A DNA stretch of 64,000 nucleotides from Imbricaverruca yamaguchii (GCA_034440575.1 JAOTOL010001641.1:682001-746000), one strand, 5' to 3'; numbered from the stretch's first letter, positions 48,041-60,028 are shown. The notes: generated by a model not told the origin, from the letters alone. A program made the numbers and translations.

Positions 48041-49429
48041 TGTATCTACAGCTCGGTCTCGTTTGAATAAAAGCAGCAGTTTATAAGCAACACTTTGCTA
48101 TTTAATTGAACCTCTATGCCACTTGCCCATGCACGGAGGGGCATGGAAGGCAATGCACACAAGAATGAACTATACCTTTCTTCCCTTGCGGAGTAGCTTT
48201 TACAACGGATGTCTGTAGGTTTTTTTGTTTGTTTAGCAAGTAATGACAAGTAAAAACATTGGCTATTTGACAACATAATCCTAAATACTGCGTGCAATGT
48301 TCTGAAAACGAAGTGTTTCTGAGGTCAGACACATGAAGATAATTTAACCCTTTACAGTTGTGCTGACAAAATCCCTAAGCATCCAGGACTAAAAACAAAT
48401 TTTCCCTATGTATGTTGATGTATGGATACCCGAAGACGAATCGATATTGTATCATGTAAACGTATGGATGGTGGATTACACCAGTCCCACATATGCTGAA
48501 TGTTGTAAAACCTATGCATTGCCTAACTCATTGTCTTGCCTAACTCATTGCTTAACAGCTCAACCGACACATTGAACATCAAAGATGACATTAGAAAGTA
48601 TATTATGGCAATCTTGTTAAAAACTAACAACTGGTCCATATTTCCAGTCTTCAGACAATTCAAACATGAAATACAATATTTTTAGTTTTGCAACGTTGAA
48701 TGATATAGCCTTCTTGCATATTTCTGACCTGCACCACTGATTGGTAAGAGTAGAGTGCATGTATTATATCAACACCACTTCTTGTACACATGAATCAGTG
48801 CTGTCTTCCCAACTAAACACTTAAAATATAGGGGAAAATATTATATTTCTGTTCTGGGAAACCATTAGCTGCAATGCTGTTATTCTTTGCCATTAGCGTA
48901 TTTCTAATTTGGTTATAATTAGAACTAAGCTAGCCTATTACAAGCATAGTTGAGACATGATATTCGTTAATCACACTTGCTGGCCTGTGTAAAAAGGATT
49001 AGGTTAGGTTAGGCTAGGTTAGGTTTTGTTTGCATGCCTTTTTAAGATTTAAAAGAGAACAATTGAGTTTACCGAAAAAAGGCAGGAATAGTTAAGCTAG
49101 GTTAGATTAAGGTAGGTTCAGGTAAGTTTCCTATCTGCACAACTTGTAATTCGTCAACAAGATCCTTGAACCCAGGTAATTTATCAACCTAGTTCTAGGA
49201 AATATAGAACTACCATGGCTGGTCTGCTACCATGGCTGGTCCCATCAGCACCACATACACAAAGTAAGGCACTAAATCCACTGCTGTACAGATTTGGTAC
49301 CAGCACAATTTCCATTTTTGAACATTACCCAAGACATATACTAGAATCAATCTCACTTTGTCGATCCCAATGTCCAGCCCCACTGCATAACCTAGAATTT
49401 AGAAAATATGACGTTTGGGCCACACAAAC
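48041..49429. other. Intergenic DNA, no gene recognised apart from a short TTAGG tract
   Basis: AT-rich. Part of the first 300 bp may be the upstream portion of the CR1 remnant, but no motif is clear. Confidence 0.4.
48999..49025 (+). repeat. Interstitial (TTAGG)5-like tract
   Basis: TTAGGTTAGGTTAGGCTAGG is followed by TTAGG. Looser TTAGG words follow to ~49125, with similar degenerate CCTAA words at 19655-19700. TTAGG is the common arthropod telomere unit, which supports the arthropod inference weakly. Confidence 0.7.
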
Positions 49430-49690
49430 CTATTCACCCGATTTTTAAATGCGTTCTATGAGGGATTCCCCACAACATCACCAGACAGACTATCCCATTG
49501 ATCAACCACCCGTTGACTGAAAACTTGTCTGCGTAAAACTTGTCTCTCACACCTTGACTTGTCTAATCTGAGTTCGTGACCCACACGTGTTCCTATATAA
49601 GAAGCATCATTCAGATTGAAATAATCTAGTGATTTTAGTCCTTCAAACATCTCAGTGTCCAAATATATTTTCACTTGGGCATTATTATCG
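49430..49690 (-). pseudogene. CR1-like LINE: extreme C terminus of reverse transcriptase
   Basis: The minus-strand frame includes LDYFNLNDASYIGTRVGHEL, RLDKSRCERQVLRRQVFSQR and VVDQWDSLSGDVVGNPS, a TAG stop, then NAFKNRVN. This is the conserved CR1 tail TRGHxxKLxKxRC...FFSxRVVxxWNSLP...PSxNxFKNRLD. It lies adjacent and divergent to a Jockey-like fragment (49725-49882). Confidence 0.85.
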
Positions 49691-49724
49691 ATGCGGCTTC
49701 CGTAAGAATCGTAGCACCGTTGAC

Positions 49725-49882
49725 CACATAGTGTCCTTGGACTCAGAGGTGAGAATGGCTTTCCAGAAATACACCACCTAGGTGCTGTCTTCTTCGACAT
49801 TGATAAGACATACGACACAACTTGGCGCCACGGAATTCTACTGAAACTTTTAAAGAAAGGAATTCGCGGACATATGGGTTAA
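49725..49882 (+). pseudogene. Jockey/I-like LINE: reverse transcriptase motif A fragment
   Basis: SLDSEVRMAFQKYTT, then in the next frame LGAVFFDIDKTYDTTWRHGI and LLKLLKKGIRGHM. FFDIDKTYD is the reverse-transcriptase motif A (FxDxxxAYD), with the catalytic aspartate kept. The fragment is ~50 residues, has one frameshift and ends at a TAA. It probably belongs to the same LINE group as the 55.2-kb element. Confidence 0.8.
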
Positions 49883-50818
49883 TTTTTCGATAATTTCACC
49901 ATGTAGCCTGGAAATTCACAGTTAATGGAGAGTGCTATTTCATCCTTGTCTTAGGTTTTACCATTTTGCCACATGATGTATGGACAATCATCACACACAC
50001 GACTGCTAAATAATGTGAAATGCATGTAACTAAAGTGAAAGGCATTCCACTGTTTAATCCTTATGTAGTAATCCTTTATTTTCTTCAAATCTTTCACTAT
50101 TCCCGAGCAACTTCTTCCTTCATCCACACAGTTAATGGTGCAGTAATTTTAGGACATTGCATAAACATTGCATTAGAATGATAAATTCCAAGGATTCATA
50201 AAACGCATTAAAGCATACATTTGCCGGTAAGCCTAGGTTCATATCTGGCAAATCCAGCTATGGTTTCAATTTCAATTCGTGAAACTTTAAGCGTTGTGAA
50301 CGATAACAGGTTGAGGGTTGTTGTATCCCACGAATTGAAGAAATTTTGCACCAAACTTAACAGCATGTTCAATACCCTAGGAATCCAAACAACATCCCTC
50401 AGCATCATATTTCACTTTTCCATGCCAACAATCAGAAACACGGTATGTCTTTCTTTTCATAAAGATGGAATCACTCACTTTCTGTGGAAATGTTGAGTTT
50501 TCAGGTTGTATGCAAAACAACAAGAAAGGACTTTTGTTTAGGTAGCGGAACATAAAATGAAATGTAAAGAAAAAATGCAGCATAACTTAACCCAACCTAT
50601 CCTAACCTTCATTTGGAGAAAAGGCTTCGCTACCTATGTCTTGGAATATTATTATCTTGAATGCGCTGTGAACACCAGATGAAAGCAACATACATGTTAT
50701 TACAGATATGATCATAGTTCAATACCCATTGCCCAGCATATGGAAACCATTAGTTGGCACTAAAAAGTAAGTATATTTGGCATGACATATGCCTCAATAA
50801 CTGCTCCCTAGCCCTGTA
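49883..50818. other. AT-rich DNA, no gene recognised
   Basis: Contains a faint copy of the old interspersed repeat near 50433-50520. No gene is seen. Confidence 0.45.
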
Positions 50819-51641
50819 TTAACCCGTCCCGTCTCGGGGGGTCTTCAACCGCCCCCTCGGGTTTTTCGATAGTGGACGAACGGCAACGCGTTCAAATTTG
50901 GGATACCTTTTCCAACATCAATTTGGCATGCTGTTTTCAATTTTTTAAGTCAGGTCATCTAGGGTCAATGAGTTAGTCGAGGTCAAGTGAGGTGACATAA
51001 ATAGTTCAACCAGTCGTCACGCTTTAACGGGTACAGATATTTTAATGAAACTTACAGCGTTTGCTTATCTTTAGGGATGCAACAAAACGTACGAGTGGAA
51101 TTTTTCTCTTTTTTTCTCGTTTTTGACTGCATTTGAATTTTGCGTATTTGCCAAATTGCAGTTCGAATACAGGATTCTGGCTCAAGTAAGCATTTTTTAT
51201 TAGGGCAAGTTGACTTCCAACAACGTTTCTCGGTCTGCTCTACCCATTGGAAGATAAAAATTAAAGAAAACTTGAAAACGTAAAATGTTGAAATAAAAAA
51301 AATATAAAAATTTGGGGGCCAACAAAATTATAGCACTGGTCGATTTGGCTGTCCTTTTCTCATTCCAAATAAATTTTGTTTTTCATATATCCCCGGAATG
51401 AACTCCCCAGGGTCAAAGACAAAGTCGTGAAAAGTCGTGAAAATCTAGCTCCCCTGGTGACGTCACTTTTGGGAGGGAATTGTTGTGGAGGGTGGACCCA
51501 GACCCTACTCGTGGAGCGCTTTCCGATGATACCTCTTTCGTTTTCGTGCCATGCTTAGTTTTGATTTTAGAGGGGGGTCTTCAACCGCCCCTCTCCCCAA
51601 GACGGGTGTGAGGATTTGACAGGAAAGACGGCGCGGGTTAA
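50819..51641 (-). mobile_element. Family A TTAA MITE, copy 4
   Basis: An 823-bp copy in reverse orientation with TTAA at 50819-50822 and 51638-51641. The ends read AACCCGTCCCGTCTCGGGG and GACGGCGCGGGTTAA. The interior keeps GGTGACGTCACTTTT. The FTZ-F1-like site is mutated (TCGAGGTCA). Confidence 0.9.
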
Positions 51642-52313
51642 GTAATAAGAAGGTAAGGTATTTTGTAGCTTATGTGGGAAGTATCTGAGATTCAGGTTAT
51701 CAGTTATTTTTAATATAATATCTGTACATCAGTATATACATGTCGGAATTGCTCCAGAGCTTTAAGGGCAGCATTAAAGTATATTTTGATGGAAATATCC
51801 TCATTTCCAACTATGTTGCTTTTCTCAACTGAATTTGCTTCTGAATTACCATTCATAATTAATGCCATTTTCTTACTGGAGTACATATACACTGGAGCAT
51901 TATTTATCCATGGTCACATCCTAGACTATAAATCTTAGTATCTTGAGGTACACTTTGTGCAACAGCTGGTTCAGACACATGACCCCTAAAGGATGTGCAC
52001 TTTGGATAAAAATTGGACAAACCGCAGTGCAAAGGATGCTATTAAGAAGAGGGTTTATATCCTTGTATGCCTAAAAAAAAATGAAGAAAGCACTAATCCA
52101 CCGCTTTTTCTGACAAGCAAGGCGCATTTTTCTGACGGAAAATAATTTCACTATTTGGTACAAATACTTGGCAGTAATGTTGGAGAACAGCACTAATCAT
52201 ATGTGTCGTTCTCCTTTATTCAAAAATTATGTTAAAAAAATTATGTGGGAAAAGGGGCTGAGACATGTCTGTGTACCTTCATACCAATATTGTAAGCTTC
52301 AGTACAATGAGTA
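51642..52313. other. AT-rich DNA, no gene recognised
   Basis: Short random frames only. Confidence 0.5.
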
Positions 52314-53272
52314 TTAACACGCGCCCTGGAGGGCCTCCGAAAATTACGCGCACTGGAGGGGCATTCCGCCCCCCCTAAGATCTCTGCTCCCATTAAGGCT
52401 AGAGCAACGGCATTCGCAGGGTGGATGGGCACGATAGTAAACTCTATTGTGTGCAAATTTCGTGCCCTTAGGTCAATATCTTCAAGGTCAAATGAGGTCA
52501 AAATAACAAAATGTTCTGGTTTTGCGTGGCTTGGCTTGTCATTGGTATGGATCGCTGTGATTGTGTTTAAATGTTCCAAAATTGGCATTAATGATGTTTT
52601 GGACATTACTAATGATGTAATGCATGTGCCAGATCTGCCATTTGACGTCAGGTCACCCATATAGGAAAACTTTATCAGGGCATTACCTGCTCCAGTTACC
52701 GGAACCGGGCTGCCCACCTGCCTGCTCCGTTGGGCGGCTCGGCACAATCGGCTTCGCAAAGAAAGGAGTGAAATACATGAATAAAGTATAGAAACACTTA
52801 AGCACACAATGACAAACAGTAGGATGTGCAGGGAGTAACATGCAAAGTGACGTCAACCGCATGACAGTCATTTCCATTGATGACAAAATTCCAGTTCACC
52901 ATGCTTGGTTCCATTAGCCTGTCATGATGACTTCGGCGACCTAACATGACTTTTAAATGATATAGCATAACAATATGCATCAAACAAGCCGCTTGTGTTG
53001 TCAAGAACACTTCCCTTTTACCAATATACGGGAAGCGCATCAGCGCAGGGTTTTGTGGTCTGCCGCTGCGATTGTTAAAAAAACATTTTAACGGCCCATA
53101 ACTTAAAACCTTTTCGGCCGATTTTAATTTATCTTGATTTAAACAATGCGCCTGTCATTTCTAAGCAGGTACGAAAAAAATGGCGCATATCGGCGGTACA
53201 ATATGGAGTTGTGTACGAAAAATCGGAGGGGTGGGCGGATTTCGCCATCCGCCCCTCCAGGGCGTGTGTTAA
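52314..53272 (+). mobile_element. Family B TTAA MITE, copy 4 (best-preserved ends)
   Basis: TTAA at 52314-52317 and 53269-53272. Inverted termini ACACGCGCCCTGGAGGG and its complement near CCCTCCAGGGCGTGTGTT. Length 959 bp. TCAAGGTCA is at 52482-52490. The 188-codon minus-strand open frame inside it is not kept in the other copies. Confidence 0.9.
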
Positions 53273-53637
53273 CCTGTCATAAACTTGACCTGATTTGACC
53301 TCGGTGACCTGACATGACTTTGGAACAATGTAGCATAACAATATACATCAAACAATTCGCTAGTGTTGCCATGAACACTTGCTTTTTGCTGATATACGGG
53401 AAGCGCATCAGCGCCGATATTTGTGGTCTGGCGCTGAAAAACTTTTTTGACTTTACCGACCCCTAACTCGAAAAATTTTCGGTCGATTTTCGTTTTTCTT
53501 ACTTTAAACAGCGTGCCGTTCATTTCTAAGCAGGTACACAAACAATGACGTATATCGGCCGGAAAAATCTGGAGTTATCTACGAAAAACAGGAGGGGTGG
53601 GCGGATTTCGCCCCCTCCCCTCCAGGGCGCGTGTTAA
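53269..53637 (+). mobile_element. Family B TTAA MITE, copy 5 (right third only)
   Basis: Begins at TTAACCTGTCATAAACTTG, which corresponds to the internal TTAGCCTGTCATGAACTTG of full copies, and ends AGGGCGCGTGTTAA at 53637. It shares its first TTAA with copy 4, so the two are fused. Its sequence differs from copy 4's own right third, so it is not a simple tandem duplication of copy 4. Confidence 0.85.
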
Positions 53638-54444
<807 letters not shown>

Positions 54445-54740
54445 ATTATGACTATACCATATATTATTTGGGTGCAAGATTCATGAAGTTAATGGTAAGG
54501 CCCGTATCGATAGGTCACATGCTCCATGGTATCCCATGTTAATTAATAGTCTAAATTATTAGGAGACAGAGCCAACACTGAGGGGGCACTTGCCCCTTAA
54601 AAATATATCAACGAACACCCCTGGTCCAGACGCATATGAATTAAAAGTGGAAAACATTCCTGAAAACCAGCTGCAGGTTCCGTATCTGCACATGGGTGAT
54701 AAGGGCGTGATATTTCAATCAGTATCGGTACCTTCACCGG

Positions 54741-54795
54741 GGCGCCGTATAACCACTGCAGTTGATGCGCCCTAAAACCCAAATAACTAACTAAC
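54741..54795 (+). mobile_element. 55-bp micro-retroposon with 12-bp target duplication
   Basis: Flanked by exact TACCTTCACCGG (54729-54740 and 54796-54807). The insert starts GGCGCCGTATAACC, has inner stem AAC/GTT and outer stem GGCGC/GCGCC, and ends CTAAAACCCAAATAACTAAC. It is nearly the same length as the 3'-terminal hairpin region of the LINE at 55.2 kb. Confidence 0.88.
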
Positions 54796-54807
54796 TACCT
54801 TCACCGG

Positions 54808-55208
54808 TAGCTTAAATATAATGTTGCGCATTTTCCAGGCCGGAGGGCTTCCACCTTCCCACGGGAGGCACATGCGTCTAGTGCCCCCACCCTTGTTTAC
54901 GCCCCTGCGCCGAGTGGGGAGGAATTATATTGCAACAGTTATCTCTCACTTGCTCCTACCCGTACTTACCGACCTTGATCTTCAGTTGGCCTATCTCATC
55001 ATACTGCTACTACCCGTGGCACAGCGCGTCAGCGTGGGTCTGAGCAAAACGTCTTTGTGTTATGAGAAAATAAGGCTCATATTTGTGGACAACATTCTTT
55101 GAAGCCTTCAAATGAACTCGATTTTGTCCAATTTTGATGGTATTTAAGATCGGAAATGTTATGTTGAAAACATGTAAATTTGGCTAGAGCGCCTATGGGA
55201 CTGGACAA
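54808..55208. other. Intergenic DNA, no gene recognised
   Basis: No recognised coding or RNA feature. The GACTGGACAATTGTCCAGCC palindrome at 55198-55217 abuts the LINE fragment. Confidence 0.4.
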
Positions 55209-55844
55209 TTGTCCAGCCCATGTGACGTCACCGGCTGCCAAACGATATTGGAGGGCCCCGTCTTGAACCGTCTTACTGCTATGCACCGCTTGGGACGACG
55301 GACGGTCCTATGTTGGCTCCCTAACCATGTGAGAATTTCTGGAAATGAGTGGGCGGATGCTGCGGCGAAGCGGGCACCGTGTGCCCCATGCACCAGGGCA
55401 TTACCACTCCCTGCCACTGACCATTTCCGGAAAATATATATTTTCCTCCTAGACAGGTGGCAGACAATGTGGGACACGACACCTACAAACAAGCTGAAGG
55501 TCATCAAACAGCGGCTGGGTCCATGTGGCTCATCCTGCCGTAAGTCTAGAAAAGAAGAAATTACTCTGTGCCGCCTCCGCATAGGGCACACTTATGCGAC
55601 TCACGGTTACCTTCTGTGCGGTGACAACAAACCGCAGTGCCCGAGATGTCTTGCGCCTCTGACAGTTCGCTATGTGCTGCTTTTGTGCCCATTTTATCCT
55701 CACTCACGCGGACGTCATTTTTGGTCTGCCCAAGTGGTGTCCCTTGGTGATATCCTGTCAAGGGAATCTAGCATTGTCCAATCGGGACGACTGGTCGATT
55801 TCTTGCCTGAAGTGTCATTTTCAACCATATATACTCCTCACTAA
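55209..55844 (+). pseudogene. Jockey/I-like LINE ORF2 C terminus: RNase H and zinc knuckle
   Basis: A 211-codon open frame. From ~residue 20 it reads LNRLTAMHRLGRRTVLCWLP, NHVRISGNEWADAAAKRA (RNase H C-terminal WxPxHxGIxGNExAD motif), WQTMWDTTPTNKLKVIKQ, then EEITLCRLRIGHTYATHGYL and CPRCLAPLTVRYVLLLCP, the terminal zinc-knuckle region common in arthropod Jockey/I-group LINEs. The usual histidine of that knuckle is tyrosine (VRY). The polymerase and endonuclease are missing, so the copy is 5'-truncated, although this part has no stop. The first ~15 residues are probably flanking or diverged sequence. It is followed directly by the element's 3' UTR and hairpin tail. Confidence 0.85.
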
Positions 55845-56020
55845 AATACTCTTCTTACCCCCTTTATAAATCAGCAAACTAGCGCCATATAGACTCGAGC
55901 CCAGATGTGTACCCTGGCTCTGAATCTAATCGCATTTGAATGTCTGAAGAATTTGAATGACCTATGGGGCGCAGTATGACCATAGCAGTTGAGACGCCCG
56001 AAAACCCAAATAACAAACAA
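55845..56020 (+). mobile_element. 3' UTR and terminal stem-loop of the LINE
   Basis: The 3' UTR ends in a GGGGCGC (55966-55972) / ACGCCC (55994-55999) stem enclosing ATGACCATAGCAGTTGA, then GAAAACCCAAATAACAAACAA. The same terminal structure is found in tRNA-headed SINEs at 12.1, 37.6, 39.8 and 41.5 kb and in the micro-retroposons. The LINE is thus the likely mobilising partner. Confidence 0.8.
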
Positions 56021-56472
56021 TCACTTGGGCATTAGATGTAAATATACGTGTTCTAATTTTGCCACACAAGACATACATAAGACGTCAAATGGGAAACAAT
56101 ACATATTGTATGCAACCGCAGGACATGATTCTGCATCTGCATGTAGCCAGGCCATCACTTCAAAACCTATGAGTGCAATTGAGTCAATCGTTCCAGCTGT
56201 TTCCCATCATTTACCCATTTCTTGAGAACACTGATATAGTTAATATAGACCTATGAAAATATCAACAAATAGCTATATATTTGACTTACAATGCAAATGT
56301 CTTGCCATGTGTTGTTCTCCAACTAACATTTTGAATCAATATTCAGGTGTCCAATCCACAAACATGGCATTTGCAAAATAGTTGAATGAAGGGTTGGTTT
56401 TTAGAATCCTGAACTTGGACAAGAAACCTGTGTACTTTTATAATTTTAGCTTTATTTATTCATTATTAGATT
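56021..56472. other. Intergenic DNA, no gene recognised
   Basis: AT-rich sequence without supportable features. Confidence 0.5.
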
Positions 56473-56960
56473 CCGGTCATTTCGCGTTGCGAAGTGTTTG
56501 AAAGGCACCATTTCGAAGCCTGAAAACGCTTACCTTTAAGCCACACTTCACAGAAGTTAAGTAATTCACCAGCGTGATGTTCATGAAAAGCTGATTCTGC
56601 CTCACCTAAAGTGGCCAAGCTGAATACTGTTGGTTTCAGAAGAAGATGAGAGGCTATTTTGACGACATTGTGGAAATACACCTTATTTCCGAAACGAAGT
56701 TCGGCACATGCACCCAATTTGACGGGTGCATGCTTTTTGACATTACACGCTTCGTCTATGTAAATTTCAATTATGCTGCTTTGTTGTTTAAATAACTACT
56801 GAACTGCACGGACTTCCCCTTCGCGCGAAGGCATTATGCTGTATGCTAAGCGGAGGATGAAGATGCTTCAGTGTCCGTGGCAGAATAGGCCTGGCTCAAG
56901 TAGTATGTGGGGTGTGAACGCTTGCCACGAAAAATAAGTAATGGTGCTCAGTTACACGGT
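56473..56960 (+). repeat. Dispersed repeat, paralogous to 42590-43150
   Basis: See the partner entry. The minus-strand frame here (83 codons) is broken in the partner, so it is not a conserved gene. Confidence 0.7.
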
Positions 56961-58649
56961 GCCGGACCAGGCCATGGTCCGACAGTTACATGCGAAATAC
57001 TCAACTCCCACCATTACTGCATGCTTCCTAGCGCAAGGATCCTGGCGTGGTGGCGGCCATTGGATCACGCTCCTTCCCTGGGCTGAGGCAGAGGTGCCAC
57101 TCACGGGTAAGCCTGGCCGGTTTTAGCGGTTTTGCACCAAATGCGTGCGGATCAATGATGTGAAAACAGAGTGCGGCGCCGCGGGCTGGCGCTCAATAGC
57201 AGAATCATCGACGCCCCCCAGGACGGCGAGGATCTTTGTGTGTATTCTTTCTATTAAATGCCAAAAGAGCGAGCTTAATTTCAGCAAGTCTGGAGTCGTG
57301 CTCCCCGGACCGTTGCCACCGTCCGTAGCAATGCTTGTGGGTGTTCCCCGTACCACTTGACGTAGCCCGTGGTCAAAACAAACGTTGGTTCCGTGTCTAT
57401 CCATGTCTTCATGTAGCTTATTCTACCTTGCTTCATGCATATTTTCCGGTCGTGGGATTTTCTTCTTCCATCCTTCAGCTATCCATGACTGACCGACCCG
57501 GCTTCACCCAGAGGAATGTAGCAATAAAGAAACATCCGGAAATGTGGGAGGTGTCGTCTGTTTCTCTGACCACGTGACAACCAAACGGGCCAGAGGTTCG
57601 TTTCAACCTGCCAACATCCTTTTTGGGTTACCGGTCGTGCTTGTATCGGAAGCCACTAACACCAGCTGTAGGCCCGTTTCGATTAGAAGTTTTCAAGTCA
57701 TTTTCGATTTCGATAAGTCAGAGCCTTATTGAAGCTTGTCAACTATGAGGTGTTGTTTCCTCTCCCAGTGAGAAGTTTTGCTCAAGGCATGATATCCCTA
57801 GGTTTGTATGTGAGGACGAAACTGAAATATCATAGTGCGCACGACTTGCTTGCTGTTGGAAATTTTCGGTTCCTTTAGTTAATATTTTAGTCCGACACTT
57901 AATCACTCTGTTTTACAATCAGGTGCATGACTACTTCTCTTTCTAGGTATACATTCACGCGCAAATGTGCTTCGTGCACTCACAAACCTGTCATTTGCAC
58001 CCACGGATTTGCATTATAGACGTCCACTATTGCTGCTTTGGTAGCTTTCATGTTAGGAACGACCAGCAATGCCGCTGTTGACGACTGAAGCTGCCAAGCG
58101 GCAAAAATCGTTTATTTTTTGTGTAGATGCTGCTATTTTTTTGTCTTTTCAGCGTGTACAGAAATGTATGCCGTTAATCTCTCAACACACCAAAATGTTG
58201 AATGCGCCATTGAAAACTAAAATGCTCCACTTAATTCACCAAGGTGAAATGGCCCAGGTCAAACAATGAATGGCAATTGTATGTGGGTGAGGAGAGAGGG
58301 GGTTCAGCGCATTATGAAAGACATTCTGCAATGCGCATCTACAATGGTCTTAAGAATGCCACACATCTGTTTAAAATACCCTTCATCCCCGCAGTTTTTC
58401 TCATTAAAATATACTCTTGGTGCAGTTCCGCGACCATTTTCCTAAAGTATACTTCTTTTGCTATTACCTGTATTTTTAGGGGGTAGTTTCGTAAAGGAAA
58501 GCCACATATGGTGAGTGCCCCGTTGCAAATTGCTACCCACACCCCGGTGCCCATTCCTCGGCCCAGTCAATATTCTGCAAGAGGCCGTCATTTACCGCGG
58601 CCCCTCGTGAACAAAAGCATGACGATATCCCTATTTCTGCATAAGACAC
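56961..58649. other. Intergenic DNA, no gene recognised
   Basis: Mixed composition with many short frames and no recognisable protein or RNA family. Confidence 0.45.
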
Positions 58650-59310
58650 TCAATCCCAATTCAAAGGAAGCCGTTGCGCGCATTCTTCCCGCCTCCTGGT
58701 CCTGTCAGATCAGCCGGCGCTCGCGCGCTGCCTGCTGGCTGTGCCGACAGCGCCGCCCCGTGGCTGCTGCCTTCTGCTCCGGACGAGTTCACTACGCTGA
58801 CCGCCGGGGGAGGATCGACGCCTGAATCAATACGAGAGCGGAAGGCCTAAAATTAGTATCTGCCGTACACGCGGGAGCTCGCGGGTTTGGCACGGCCGTG
58901 GGTGCCCGACGTCGGCGGCACCCACATAGTGGACGCACATCTTGCGTGTGTGGACAGCGTATGGCGAACTCTGGAGTCAGCACCTCCATGGTGAGTGCGT
59001 GCTCTGCGCCTCCGCCGCGGCGCGGCGGCAGGCTATGGTCGGCACGTGCGCGGCCGGCTGCACCTGTGCTCGGCGCGCCGCGGCGGTCCGGCTGGCCTGA
59101 CTGACGGCGACCCTCTGTCCCACTGACGGATCGAGCCTCCAAGGTGTCGGCCTTTGCAGTGTCGCCGCCGACGGCCCAACTTGCGTCGGCGTGCACTCGT
59201 GCTCGCATGTTGTTGCCAGGCGGGCCGCGGCCGGGTCATCTGAGGCCGGGAGCAGGCCGGTGAGCGTGCGGCAAGGTCATACTGCTGCAGTATGCATTGT
59301 CATGGTGATG
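58650..59310. other. CpG-rich block, possible CpG island
   Basis: Strongly GC- and CpG-rich, with CGCCGCGGCGCGGCGGC-type clusters around 59020. Overlapping frames on both strands are a by-product of high GC. It could be an unmethylated island near a promoter or a GC-rich repeat; no exon or tRNA is recognised. Confidence 0.4.
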
Positions 59311-59364
59311 TCTGCTGCGAACTGCGGCTTGACCACCATCTGCCGTGAGGTTTGTAAGGGGACG

Positions 59365-59445
59365 GCAGATGGGCAGCGGGCAGTGGATGGAAAGACAGGG
59401 GATGGACAGTGGACAGTGGACGGGAACACGACAGGTAGACAGGGA
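59365..59445 (+). repeat. Short GGACAGTGGA-type repeat
   Basis: A purine-rich stretch with repeated GGACAGTGGAC and GGCAGTGG words, a small imperfect minisatellite. Confidence 0.5.
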
Positions 59446-59837
59446 TATCAACCCGAATCATTTTTTCTGTCTATTGTCCAAGATGGAAAATGCAGGAACA
59501 CTCAATGGAAGAATATCTTCGAGCTGGGCGTTTATTTCTTGAAAAAAATATTGGAGTGTTGGGGTGGGAGCAATATATGGAGGAATCTGGCTGGACGAAA
59601 TGAATTGAAATTCCCCGTCCCCATAAAGTTACATGCTGAAGGTGAATTATTAGGGGCAAGCCAACATTGCGAGGGGACAAGGCCCTCAAAAGTATATAAA
59701 TCGCCACTCATGTCTTCAAGAAGATATTGACTTGGTACCGAGTTTCGCAGCCCACTTAACCCTTTCCGCTTCTCCCGGATATTAAACTATAATAACTGGT
59801 TTGGATTATACCAACTGGCAGTCGCCGGGCTCTCTCC

Positions 59838-60028
59838 ACTCTCCATCTACACTTTACACTTTACACTCCACACTCTACACTCTCCACTCTCCACTCTCCA
59901 CTCTACTCTTTACTCTACTCCCCACTCTCCACTCTACTATCCACTCTACTCTCTACTCTTTACTCTTTACTCTCTACTCTACTCTCTACTCTACTCTCTA
60001 CTCTACTATCTACTCTCCACTCTCTTGT
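59838..60028 (+). repeat. Pyrimidine-rich CTCTACT/CTCCACT satellite
   Basis: About 190 bp of CTCTACTCTC, CACTCTCCACT and ACTTTACACT words. It is strand-asymmetric (C/T rich with regular A), which can favour triplex DNA. Confidence 0.92.

Noticed and set aside
52241..52807. 188-codon minus-strand open frame
   Set aside because: Lies mostly inside family B MITE copy 4 and is disrupted in the other copies.
58650..59310. GC-rich exon with ORFs on both strands
   Set aside because: Overlapping frames on both strands follow from high GC. No splice-consistent protein or domain is seen.
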